A DNA stretch of 64,000 nt from contig NZ_JBQCCF010000032.1 in assembly GCF_051962475.1 (NCBI RefSeq), forward strand, positions 60,227 through 124,226. The letters are read 5' to 3'. This stretch comes from Dyella_A sp051962475. GTDB lineage: Bacteria > Pseudomonadota > Gammaproteobacteria > Xanthomonadales > Rhodanobacteraceae. Shown here in pieces: positions 44,726-52,940 of this stretch (position 1 is the first letter of the stretch; every line of letters begins with the position of its first letter). A program made the translations under genes and the position numbers. Below the pieces are notes generated by a model that saw only the letters and a list, made by a program, of their open reading frames with translations, had not been told where the DNA came from and searched no databases.

Positions 44726-45139
44726 TCAGGCCAGCACGAACGATACGGCCATGTTGCCCGTGGTGGCCTTGGTAAACGGGCAATTGCGCTGCGCGGCGAG
44801 AATCAGGCGATGGGCGATTTCATCGTCCAGACCGGGCAGCGATACAGCGAACCGCGCGCTCAGGAAAAACCCCTGCTCACCATGCGCCAGATCGACCTCG
44901 GCGCCGACTGCTGCCGAGGCCGGAAACACCAGTTTTCGCGCATGCGCCGCATGCCTTAGCGCGCCCAGCAGACACGCCGACCAGGCGATGGCCAGCAGTT
45001 GCTCGGGGTTCGCGCCACCACCTGGCGCACCCGGTGGGGTGAGCTTGATCTCCAGCCGGCCATCAAGCGTGTGCGCCTCGCCATTGCGCCCTCCAGAGGT
45101 GAAGGTGCGCGCGGTGTGCAATACCGTGTTTATCGCCAT
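44726..45139 (-). CDS. Organic hydroperoxide resistance protein (Ohr)
   Basis: A 137-residue Ohr/OsmC protein starting MAINTVLHTARTFTSGGRNGEA. It has the redox Cys pair in AWSACLLGAL and QRNCPFTKATTG, and the Arg in SGGRNG. It differs from the Ohr at 29149-29574 by many substitutions, so the two are paralogues rather than a recent copy. Its start lies 18 bp after the stop of the sigma-like gene, so the two are probably co-transcribed. Ohr would reduce organic peroxides in the cytosol. Confidence 0.9.
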   Translation of the reverse strand: MAINTVLHTARTFTSGGRNGEAHTLDGRLEIKLTPPGAPGGGANPEQLLAIAWSACLLGALRHAAHARKLVFPASAAVGAEVDLAHGEQGFFLSARFAVSLPGLDDEIAHRLILAAQRNCPFTKATTGNMAVSFVLA

Positions 45140-45157
45140 GACCTGCTGCTAAGGCTC

Positions 45158-45592
45158 TCAGCACACCCCAGCAGGGCGCCGCTCACGGCGACGGGTGTGG
45201 GGCGAGCCGTCGGTGTCGCCTGGCGAATGCGGTGCTGGCGCGGTGACCTCACTCGCGCCGGCCGTCGCGTTTTGGCGGCGCTGGTAGTCGACCATCACGC
45301 GTCTGGCAGTGTCTAGCAGCCACGCCCGAAAGGGAGCCTTGCTGTCGAACGTGGCGCAGTGCCGATGCAATGCGGTGAGCGCCTCGGCCACCAACGGCGC
45401 CAGCTCCGCGTCGTTGATACGGCCAGCCAGCGCCTGGCCCCGAAAGAAGGCGGTGAACACCGATGTGGCTTCCTCCAGCAACTGCGCGCATGGCGGCGTG
45501 CCGCGGTCGATCGCGGCGACTATCAATGCGACCAGCGCATCGTTCGGGAGCCTGTCCGTTGCCAGGCGGCAACAGTTGCCATTCGCATCCAT
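45158..45592 (-). CDS. ECF sigma-factor-like protein lacking region 4
   Basis: A 144-residue protein. The block LVAEALTALHRHCATFDSKAPF followed by RAWLLDTARRVMVDYQRRQ (quoted in parts: AEALTALHRHCATFD, RAWLLDTARRVMVDY) resembles sigma-70 region 2 of ECF factors of the SigJ-like or small-ECF groups, where a D-x-x-P-F-x-x-W-L pattern precedes a helix. After it the protein ends in a low-complexity tail (ASEVTAPAPHSPGD, RRRERRPAGVC) with no region 4, so -35 recognition should be missing. It is followed by an Ohr gene 18 bp away. It may be a degenerate sigma factor or a sigma-domain regulator. Assignment moderate. Confidence 0.6.
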   Translation of the reverse strand: MDANGNCCRLATDRLPNDALVALIVAAIDRGTPPCAQLLEEATSVFTAFFRGQALAGRINDAELAPLVAEALTALHRHCATFDSKAPFRAWLLDTARRVMVDYQRRQNATAGASEVTAPAPHSPGDTDGSPHTRRRERRPAGVC

Positions 45593-45733
45593 CGTAGAGT
45601 CCTCCGCTGCGTGCCTCAGTGTCGGAGCACGGCTGACATTCAGCCAGCGAGCTGTTGTTAGCTGCTGTTAGGCGGCGCGGACGCAAATGGCGTCTGACGC
45701 TGAACCGTGGCCTTGGCGAGAACACCGTTGGGT

Positions 45734-45762
45734 TTGTCGTTCGCCACCGGGCTGGCTATAGT
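45734..45762 (+). promoter_or_regulatory. Sigma-70-type promoter of the ABC-F gene
   Basis: TTGTCG (45734-45739), a 17-nt spacer and TATAGT (45757-45762) make a good match. Transcription would start near 45769, giving a 5' leader of about 118 nt before the ATG at 45887. Confidence 0.65.
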
Positions 45763-45800
45763 CCCTCACCGTTTTCGTCCGCTTAAGAGGAATCCGTCCG

Positions 45801-45812
45801 ATGCGCCAGTGA
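45801..45812 (+). CDS. Very short upstream ORF in ABC-F leader
   Basis: ATG CGC CAG TGA encodes Met-Arg-Gln. It has AGAGGA (45785-45790) ten bases upstream, a good ribosome binding site, and precedes a 6-bp hairpin GCCGTC/GACGGC at about 45817-45833. Short uORFs in front of antibiotic-resistance ABC-F genes often sense stalled ribosomes. Coding is inferred only. Confidence 0.35.
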   Translation: MRQ

Positions 45813-45886
45813 TGCCGCCGTCCTGCTGACGGCCTGTCCGCCTCCATCCCCATGGATGGACCGACACATGGCACCTGGAGATTCCC

Positions 45887-47500
45887 ATGACGGAAGCGTT
45901 CCTCACGCTGCGCGATGCAGCGTTCGCATGGCCCGACGGTCAGCGCGTGTTTTCCCAGCTCGATCTGCAACTCGACCGTCGACCCACCGGGCTGGTCGGC
46001 CGCAATGGTGTGGGCAAGAGCGTGCTCGCGCGCCTGCTCGCCGGTGAGCTGGCACCTACGGCCGGACGTTGCGAGCGCACGGGAGCGGTGGGCTCCGTGC
46101 CGCAGCACATCGCCTGTCCACCCGGCGCCACCGTGGCGGGCATCGCCGGCGTGCAGCCGGTGCTCGATGCGCTCGCACGCATCGAAGCGGGCAGCGTCGA
46201 CGCCGCGGATTTCGAGCAGGTGGGCGAGCGTTGGGATATCCGCCAGCAGCTGGTCGCCTGGCTCGACGAGCAGGGCCTGGGTCACCTCGGCCCCGAGCAG
46301 CCGGCGAATCAACTCAGCGGCGGCGAACTCACCCAGGTCGCGCTGGCCGGCGCCTGGCTCGCCGCGCCCGACGTGCTGGTGCTGGACGAGCCCACCAACC
46401 ACCTCGATCGCCCGCATCGCCACGCGCTGCTGCAGCGCCTCAGTACCTGGCCGAAGGGGCTGCTGGTGATCAGCCACGATCGCGAACTGCTCACGGTCAT
46501 GCAGCGCATCGTCGAGCTCTCGCCCACCGGCCTGCGCGATTACGGTGGCAACTACGAGTTCTACGAAAGCGCCCGGGGGCAAGAGCAGGAGCGTGCGGTG
46601 CAGGCGCTGGAGCATCGCAAGGCCGAGCAGCGTCGCGGTGAGGCAGAACGCCGGCAGACCTTGGAGAACCTCAGCCGTCGTCAGTCGCGCGGCGCGCGTG
46701 CGGGACGCGAAGCGAACCAGGCGCCGATCCTGCTCGGCCGACGCAAGCAGCAGAGCCAGGTGAGCATGGGCAAGTGGCAACGCGAGCAGGACGCGCGCCA
46801 GGAGGCATGGGCGCAGGGCGTGCACGAGGCCGCATCGCAGGTGGCCGAAGACGCCGACATCGCACTGCTGGTGCCGGAGCTGCCCGGGGCGGCATCACGC
46901 AAGGTGGCCACGTTGGAAAACCTGCGGCTGCCGTACGGTACCGGTGGCGCCAGCGCGCTCGACCTCACCGTCTGGGGCCGTCAGCGTATCGGCATCGTCG
47001 GGCCCAATGGCAGCGGCAAATCCACCTTGCTGAAGGTGCTCGCCGGTGCAGTGCCGCCGGTCACCGGAGAGTGCGCGGTGCACGTGCCGGTAGCCTTGCT
47101 CGATCAGCAACTGCAGTTGCTCTCACCCCACCAGCCACCGCTGCAGCAACTGCTTGCCGCACATCCGACCGCCACGCAGGCGGACATGCGCACCCGCCTC
47201 GCACTGCTCGGGTTGTCCGGCGCCGCCGCTCTCAAACCCGCGGCCGAGCTCAGCGGCGGCGAACGGCTCAAGGCCGCGCTTGCCCTCGCGCTCTACCGCG
47301 AACAACCCGCCGAACTCCTGTTGCTGGACGAACCCACCAACCACCTCGACCTGCGCTCGCTCGACGCGCTCGAACAGATGCTGCTGCAGTACCGCGGCGC
47401 GCTGATGATCGTGTCGCACGACCACGTTTTTCTCGATCGCATCGCGCTGGATCGACGGCTGGAGGTGACAGGGCAGGGCTGGCAACTGACGCCTTGGTAG
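45887..47500 (+). CDS. ABC-F family ATPase
   Basis: A 537-residue protein with two ABC domains and no membrane segments. Domain 1 has Walker A GRNGVGKSV, signature LSGGELTQVAL and LVLDEPTNHLD. Domain 2 has GPNGSGKST, LSGGERLKAAL and LLLLDEPTNHLD. A charged linker (about residues 230-300) rich in Arg, Glu and Gln joins them. Compared with the YheS-type gene at 3724-5634 it lacks a long C-terminal coiled coil and its Walker A is followed by V rather than S/T in domain 1. It could be an antibiotic-resistance type or a housekeeping paralogue. A sigma-70-type promoter and a short upstream ORF precede it. Confidence 0.9.
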   Translation: MTEAFLTLRDAAFAWPDGQRVFSQLDLQLDRRPTGLVGRNGVGKSVLARLLAGELAPTAGRCERTGAVGSVPQHIACPPGATVAGIAGVQPVLDALARIEAGSVDAADFEQVGERWDIRQQLVAWLDEQGLGHLGPEQPANQLSGGELTQVALAGAWLAAPDVLVLDEPTNHLDRPHRHALLQRLSTWPKGLLVISHDRELLTVMQRIVELSPTGLRDYGGNYEFYESARGQEQERAVQALEHRKAEQRRGEAERRQTLENLSRRQSRGARAGREANQAPILLGRRKQQSQVSMGKWQREQDARQEAWAQGVHEAASQVAEDADIALLVPELPGAASRKVATLENLRLPYGTGGASALDLTVWGRQRIGIVGPNGSGKSTLLKVLAGAVPPVTGECAVHVPVALLDQQLQLLSPHQPPLQQLLAAHPTATQADMRTRLALLGLSGAAALKPAAELSGGERLKAALALALYREQPAELLLLDEPTNHLDLRSLDALEQMLLQYRGALMIVSHDHVFLDRIALDRRLEVTGQGWQLTPW

Positions 47501-47528
47501 GCGGATAGCGATACGGCACCGCGTTCCG

Positions 47529-48206
47529 TCATGCAGGGGTTTGCTTGCCCGGATCCATGGCTTGGCGGATACGGCTGTCGAGGCTGTCGAGGTTGTGCAC
47601 CGCCTCGTTGACCGTGCCGGCCATCTGGTTCACCACGTGCAGCAGCTCACGCCCCGTCAGGCTGCCGCTCTTCAGGTCGATCATCGCGTCATTCATGCGC
47701 GGGCCGTCGAGCACGATCGACATGTCGGCGGTCATCAGGGTCGCGCTCGCATCCTGCAGGGCGTAGACGGTGGAGTAGCGGCGCAGCTGTTCACTGCCGA
47801 TCCAGCCTGCGGACTGGTTCGCCACGGCCACTGACCAGGCCTCATGGCGCAATACCGGCCAGCGGTAATCGAGATAGAGCCCGTCCGGCATGCGCGCCTT
47901 GGCGTGCTGCAGGCAGACCGCATCGGACTCGTGCGCCTGAATGTCGTGCAGCAGGCCGTCGCGGACCGCTTCAAGCGCCTGCATGCGCTCGCGATCGTGC
48001 GCACGGATGTGCTCGATCTGCTCCAGGTTGCCCTGGATCTCGGCTTCGATCTCCGCGCTGGCAATAGCCGCGGCATGCTCGTGATGGCTGTGTTCTATCC
48101 AGGCTTCCAGACCCAGCGCGGTGAGGATACTCAGCACGATCATCAGGTAGTGCTTGAGAAAATCCTTCAGCGATTCAAGGCGGACCTTGGGCAGTTCCAG
48201 GTGCAT
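47529..48206 (-). CDS. Single-span membrane protein, unknown
   Basis: A 225-residue protein. MHLELPKVRLESLKDFLKH precedes one hydrophobic segment YLMIVLSILTALGLEAWI (about residues 20-37). The remaining approximately 185 residues are helical and probably periplasmic, with HHEHAAAIASAEIEAEIQGN and a later RQAMDPGKQ tail. No catalytic motif is seen. The general plan, a short inner tail, one membrane helix and a helical outer domain, recalls other unclassified proteobacterial proteins. The start at 48206 is used because TAGGACA precedes it; the longer frame from 48275 has no such site. It is convergent with the ABC-F gene. Function unknown. Confidence 0.7.
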   Translation of the reverse strand: MHLELPKVRLESLKDFLKHYLMIVLSILTALGLEAWIEHSHHEHAAAIASAEIEAEIQGNLEQIEHIRAHDRERMQALEAVRDGLLHDIQAHESDAVCLQHAKARMPDGLYLDYRWPVLRHEAWSVAVANQSAGWIGSEQLRRYSTVYALQDASATLMTADMSIVLDGPRMNDAMIDLKSGSLTGRELLHVVNQMAGTVNEAVHNLDSLDSRIRQAMDPGKQTPA

Positions 48207-48377
48207 GGCGTGTCCTAGCGGGAGGGTGGCCGCGCATGATCGCGCAATTGGCCCGACCGAGTCCGGACATTTCACCCGATGCCCCGTTCCTGCAGATCGG
48301 AGGCTCCATCTCGGAGCACATCTGCAAGCACCGCAGCTCAGTCCTGAGCCACGCAGCCGCGGGCAGGGTATGCCGAA

Positions 48378-48407
48378 GCCCGGTGGGCTCAGACGAGCCC
48401 ACCGGGC
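48378..48407. terminator. Hairpin downstream of the metal-efflux operon
   Basis: GCCCGGTGGGCTC (48378-48390) and GAGCCCACCGGGC (48395-48407) form a perfect 13-bp stem with a 4-nt loop. It lies 5 bp after the PII-like stop on the minus strand and probably ends that operon. Confidence 0.7.
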
Positions 48408-48412
48408 ACCGC

Positions 48413-48730
48413 TCAGCCGCCCTCGATCGGCCAGGCCTCCTCCACGGCGCTGACATACACCCAGCCGCCGATGCGCTGGCCGGTTCGGCCGTGCTTGCGG
48501 ATCAGCGCCACAGCTTCGGCTGCTTCGGCGTCTTCGCAGAACACTTCCAACCGCACCTGGTTGGTCACCCGCTCGCCCAGCTCAATAGAGTAGGTGCGCT
48601 CACGCTCGCTCGATGCACTGAGCAGCCCCTTCACATCGTTGACCGACAGGTGGACGAAGCCTGCCTGCTCCAGCCCATGCACGATGTCCGCGACGCGACC
48701 GCGATGGACGTAGGCTTTTACTTCTTTCAT
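48413..48730 (-). CDS. PII-like signal protein of a metal-efflux operon
   Basis: A 105-residue protein with the PII/GlnB-like ferredoxin fold: MKEVKAYVHRGRVADIVHGL at the start, TYSIELGERVTNQVRLEVFCED in the middle and GQRIGGWVYVSAVEEAWPI at the end. The T-loop and the nucleotide residues of true GlnB are changed, and there is no uridylylation Tyr. Members of this group sit beside heavy-metal RND pumps (CzcA/CusA-like) and are thought to sense metals or nucleotides. Its ATG overlaps the czcA stop (ATGA), so it is translated with the pump. Confidence 0.85.
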   Translation of the reverse strand: MKEVKAYVHRGRVADIVHGLEQAGFVHLSVNDVKGLLSASSERERTYSIELGERVTNQVRLEVFCEDAEAAEAVALIRKHGRTGQRIGGWVYVSAVEEAWPIEGG

Positions 48731-51700
48731 GGCGTGTTCTCCTTGGCGAGGCGTTTGGCTGCGCGCTCTTCCATCCAGTCGTAGAGCACCGGCAGCAGCA
48801 CCAGCGTGAGCAACGTGGAAGTAATCAGGCCGCCCACCACCACGGTGGCCAGCGGACGTTGGGTCTCGGCGCCGACACCGGAGGACAGCAGCATCGGCAC
48901 CAGGCCAAGGATTGCCACGCTGGCGGTCATCAGCACCGGCCGCAGGCGCAGCGCGGTGCCACGCACCACGGCCTCGCGCACCGACAGGCCTTTGTCGCGC
49001 TGCTCGTTGAGGAAGCTCACCAACACGATGCCGTTGAGCATCGCCACGCCGAACACCGCGATGAAGCCGATCGCCGAGGGCACCGACAGATACTGCCCGG
49101 TGATCGCCAGTGCGACGATGCCGCCGATGGTGGCAAAGGGTACGTTGGCCAGGATCAGTCCCGCGTATTTCACCGAGTTGAAGGCGGTGTACAGCAGCAC
49201 GAAGATGAAGAAGATCGTTGCCGGCACGATCAGCGACAGCCGCTTCAGCGCGCGCTGCTGGTTCTCGAACGCGCCGCCCCACTCGGTGTAGTAGCCGGTC
49301 GGCATGTGCACCGTGGCGTTGATCGCCGCGTTGGCCTCCTTCACGAAGCCATCGATGTCGCGGCCGCGCACGTCCATCTGGATTACGGCATAACGCTGCA
49401 GTTGCTCGCGACGGATGAACGAGTAACCCTCCGCATCGCTCACCTTGGCCACCTGCGACAGTTGCACGATGGCTCCCCCCGGCGTGCGGATTGGGATGCG
49501 TTCGATCGCCGGCAGCGAAGCCTTGTCGGCGTCGTCCAGCCGCACCGTCATATCGAAGCGCTTGATGCCGTCGAGAAGGGTGCTCACCGGCTCGCCGCCG
49601 ATGCCGTTTTTCACCACCGCCAGCACGTCGTCGGCATTCAGGCCATACCGGGCCAGCGCGTCGCGATTGACTTGGATGCGGATCTGCGGCTTGCCGATAT
49701 TGGCCTCCAAGGCGAGGTCGGCAACACCGGGCACGTTCGCCAGTGCATCCTTTATCTTGCCGCTGAGCCGGTCCAGTTCTCCGAGGTCATCGCCGTAGAG
49801 CTTGAGCGCCAGCGTGGCGCGCACGCCAGAGATCAGTTCCTCAATGCGCATCTGGATCGGCTGGGTGTAGCTGACCACCGCCGTGGGCAGCGCGGCGGAG
49901 AGCTCCTTCTGCATGTCCGCCTCAATACTCTCCAGTGTCTGTCCATCACGCCACTGCTGACGCGGCTTGAGCGGGGTGTAGACCTCCATGTAGTTGACGT
50001 CGGCAGTCTCGCCCTTTTCCGCGCGGCCGATCATCGCCAGCGTGGTGTCGACCTCGGGGAATTTCTTCTTGATCAGGTTCGACACTTGACGCGAGATGTC
50101 GATCGACTCGTCCAGCGAAGCGGAGGGGATTGAGGTGATGCGCCACATGATGGCGCCTTCCTTGAGGTTGGGCATGAACTCCTTGCCCAGGAACGGGAAC
50201 AGCGCGAGGCTGCCCACCAGCGCTGCGCCTGCGATAATCATCACGCGCTTGCGTCGTGCCAACGACCAGGCCAGCAAGCTGGCATAGTTTCGTTTGAGGA
50301 ACGCCACCAACCGGGTGTCCTTTTCCTCCTTGGGCTTGAGCACCAGCGCCGCCAGCACCGGGATCAGTGTCAGCGCCAAAAGCAGCGAGCCCGCCATGGC
50401 GAAGCTGATGTTGAACGCCATCGGCTTGAACATCTTGCCTTCCAGCCCCTGCAGGCTGAACAGCGGCAGGAACACCACGATGATGATCAGGATCGCGAAG
50501 GCGATCGGGTTGGCCACCTCACGCGCGGCCGCCAGCACCGCCGCGGTGCGGTCCACCGGCTGCCCGTGTGCCTTGCGCTCGGCCATGATGCGAAACGCGT
50601 TCTCCACCATCACCACGGCGCCGTCGACCATCATGCCGATGCCGATCGCCAGCCCCGCCAGCGACATCAGGTTGGCCGACAAGCCGGCCTGACCCATGCA
50701 GATGAAGGCGATGAGCATCGCCAGCGGCAACGCAACCACCACCACCAGCGCGCTGCGCAGTTCACCCAGGAACAGGAACAGGATCAGTGCTACGAGAACG
50801 GATCCCTCGATCAGGGCCCGCACGGCCGTCTCGACCGCCGCGTTGACCAGCTCGGTGCGTTCGTACACCGGCTTGACCTTCACGCCGTCGGGCAGGGCGC
50901 GTTTGACCGTGTCGAGCTTGGCCTTTACCGCATCGACCACACTCTTGGCGTTCTCGCCGATGCGCGCCAGCACCTGGCCCATTACCACTTCCTTACCATC
51001 GCGGGTCACTGCGCCGGTGCGCGGGGCACCGGCCTCGGTCACCGTGGCGACGTCGCGCACATACACCGGCGTGCCGTCCTCGGTCTTGAGCACGATGTTG
51101 CCGATGTCCTTGCCATCGGCGACCAGGCCGAGGCCGCGCACCAAGTACTGCTCACGGCCCACGTCGACAAAGTTGCCGCCGACCTGGGCGTTGTTGGCCT
51201 GCAGGGCCTCGATGACGTCCTTGAAGCCCAACTGGTGCGCGATCAGCTTCATCGGGTCGATACGCACCTGGTACTGCTTCTCCTGCCCACCCCACGAGGT
51301 GACATCGTCGACACCGGGTGCGGTGCGCAGGATCAGGCGGATCGTCCAGTCCTGCAGCGTGCGCAGGTCCATGTCGCTGGGCGCGTTCTTCAGTTTGTCG
51401 TCGGCCCGCTCCACCGTATACCAGAACACCTGGCCAAGGCCGGAGGTGTTCGGCCCCATTTCCGGCTTGCCGTAGCCGTCCGGCAGGCGGTCGCCCACCT
51501 GTTGCAGGCGTTCGTTGACCAGCTGGCGGGCGAAGTAGATGTCCATGTCGTCGGCGAAATACACCGACACATACGAGAGCCCGAACAGGCTCACCGAGCG
51601 GATCTCCTGCACCTTGGGCAGGCCGGCCAGCGCCGACTCCACCGGCGTGGTGAGCAGTTGCTCGACGTCCTCGGCGGCCAGGCCCGAGGCTTCGGTGTAG

Positions 51701-51846
51701 ACGTTCACCTGCACCGGCGTGACGTCGGGGAAGGCGTCGATGGGCAGCTGGCGTACGGCCTGGTAGCCGAGCACGCCGACCACCACGAACACGATCAGCA
51801 CCAGCACCTTGTAGCGCAGGGAGAGTTCAACCAGTCGTTCGAGCAT
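48727..51846 (-). CDS. czcA: Heavy-metal efflux RND pump, CzcA/CusA family
   Basis: A 1039-residue inner-membrane pump with the RND plan of twelve transmembrane helices and two large periplasmic loops. It begins MLERLVELSLRYKVLVLIV and has VQLPIDAFPDVTPVQVN-like loop starts and the helix-4 block LAIGIGMMVDGAVVMVENA. That block lacks the DFG of the CzcA-type (HME1) signature, so zinc, cobalt and cadmium specificity cannot be assumed. The C-terminal half ends LVLLPVLYDWMEERAAK. Its start (ATG 51846, or GTG 51849) overlaps the adaptor stop. It is third of four genes, outer-membrane protein, adaptor, pump, PII-like. Metal unknown. Confidence 0.92.
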   Translation of the reverse strand: MLERLVELSLRYKVLVLIVFVVVGVLGYQAVRQLPIDAFPDVTPVQVNVYTEASGLAAEDVEQLLTTPVESALAGLPKVQEIRSVSLFGLSYVSVYFADDMDIYFARQLVNERLQQVGDRLPDGYGKPEMGPNTSGLGQVFWYTVERADDKLKNAPSDMDLRTLQDWTIRLILRTAPGVDDVTSWGGQEKQYQVRIDPMKLIAHQLGFKDVIEALQANNAQVGGNFVDVGREQYLVRGLGLVADGKDIGNIVLKTEDGTPVYVRDVATVTEAGAPRTGAVTRDGKEVVMGQVLARIGENAKSVVDAVKAKLDTVKRALPDGVKVKPVYERTELVNAAVETAVRALIEGSVLVALILFLFLGELRSALVVVVALPLAMLIAFICMGQAGLSANLMSLAGLAIGIGMMVDGAVVMVENAFRIMAERKAHGQPVDRTAAVLAAAREVANPIAFAILIIIVVFLPLFSLQGLEGKMFKPMAFNISFAMAGSLLLALTLIPVLAALVLKPKEEKDTRLVAFLKRNYASLLAWSLARRKRVMIIAGAALVGSLALFPFLGKEFMPNLKEGAIMWRITSIPSASLDESIDISRQVSNLIKKKFPEVDTTLAMIGRAEKGETADVNYMEVYTPLKPRQQWRDGQTLESIEADMQKELSAALPTAVVSYTQPIQMRIEELISGVRATLALKLYGDDLGELDRLSGKIKDALANVPGVADLALEANIGKPQIRIQVNRDALARYGLNADDVLAVVKNGIGGEPVSTLLDGIKRFDMTVRLDDADKASLPAIERIPIRTPGGAIVQLSQVAKVSDAEGYSFIRREQLQRYAVIQMDVRGRDIDGFVKEANAAINATVHMPTGYYTEWGGAFENQQRALKRLSLIVPATIFFIFVLLYTAFNSVKYAGLILANVPFATIGGIVALAITGQYLSVPSAIGFIAVFGVAMLNGIVLVSFLNEQRDKGLSVREAVVRGTALRLRPVLMTASVAILGLVPMLLSSGVGAETQRPLATVVVGGLITSTLLTLVLLPVLYDWMEERAAKRLAKENTP

Positions 51847-52940
51847 CACTCTTCTCCCAACTGCGAGCGGAGCAGGCGCGCCTTGAGCACGAAGGCACCC
51901 TTGCGCACGTAGGGCGTGCCGGGCTTCAAGCCCTGCGTGATCACGGTCCAGCCGCTGCGGGTTTCGCCGGTGACCACAGGCGTGGCCTCGAACGGCTTCG
52001 TACCGCGGGACACGAACACGGTGGGCTGGTTCTGCAGCAGCACGATGGCATCGGCGGGCACCGCCACGGCCTCGGTTTGTCCACCCACCGTGACGTGCGC
52101 TTCGACCAGTTCGCCGGGATGCAACAGATCGTTGCGGTTGTCCACTTCGATCCGCACCGGCACCGTGCGGGTGCGCTCATTGGTTTGATGCGAGCGCTGG
52201 ATGACCGAACCGGTCAACTCGCTGTCGTGCGCGATCACGCGGACGCGATCGTCCGGTTTGACCTGCTCGGCCTCAGCCGGAGACATCTGAGCCTCGACCC
52301 AGACCGAGTTCTCCTGCACCAGGGTGAACAGCGTGCGTCCGGCCGCCACGCGCTCGCCGACCAGAAAATCGTCGGTGGTGACGCGTCCGTCGGCGGGAGC
52401 GAGCAGGTCGTAGCTGCCGTCGGCGTGGGCGGAGCCGGCCTTGAGCAGGCTGCGGATCTGGCCTTCGGACAGTCCATAAGCGCGCAGCTTGGCGCGGGCC
52501 TGGTCGCGCGCGACTTTCGCCTCGTTGTAGCGACGCGCCGATACGGCCTGCGGGCCGAGCGCGGCAATCCGGCGCCAGTCCTGTTCGGCCACGATCAGTT
52601 CGCCCTGGGTGCCAGCGACGTCGACACTGGACAGTTCCACCAGCGGATCGCCCGCTTTCACCACGTCGCCGAGGCGGGCCTTGCGCTTGAGTACCTGGGA
52701 CTCGACGCGTGGCGAAACCAGCACGGTGGAATAGGCGTCCGCCTTGACTTCGCCCGGAGCCTTGAGCTCGTCGGCAAGCACGCGCGTGGCGGCCTTGTCG
52801 ATGACGATGCCGGATTGTTTGATGGCCGCGGCATCCAGCGCGAGCGGGTTGTTGGTGGGGGCTTCCTGGGCCACTGCGCCCGCGCAGGCAACGGTGAGCG
52901 ACAGCGCGAGCAGGGTGCGGGAGAGGAGGGGACTTTTCAT
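51846..52940 (-). CDS. czcB: Efflux RND periplasmic adaptor (CzcB-like)
   Basis: A 364-residue membrane-fusion protein. A signal peptide (LLSRTLLALSLTVACAGAVAQ) leads into the adaptor: VLVSPRVESQVLKRKARLGDVV (lipoyl-like start), a helical hairpin with ELIVAEQDWRRIAALGP, then LLAPADGRVTTDDFLVG and the C-terminal beta-barrel VSRGTKPFEATPVVTGETRSGW. It lacks a Cys for lipidation at the signal end, so it should be soluble or peptide-anchored. It is between the outer-membrane and pump genes, overlapping both by 1-4 bases, so all are translated together. Confidence 0.9.
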   Translation of the reverse strand: MKSPLLSRTLLALSLTVACAGAVAQEAPTNNPLALDAAAIKQSGIVIDKAATRVLADELKAPGEVKADAYSTVLVSPRVESQVLKRKARLGDVVKAGDPLVELSSVDVAGTQGELIVAEQDWRRIAALGPQAVSARRYNEAKVARDQARAKLRAYGLSEGQIRSLLKAGSAHADGSYDLLAPADGRVTTDDFLVGERVAAGRTLFTLVQENSVWVEAQMSPAEAEQVKPDDRVRVIAHDSELTGSVIQRSHQTNERTRTVPVRIEVDNRNDLLHPGELVEAHVTVGGQTEAVAVPADAIVLLQNQPTVFVSRGTKPFEATPVVTGETRSGWTVITQGLKPGTPYVRKGAFVLKARLLRSQLGEE

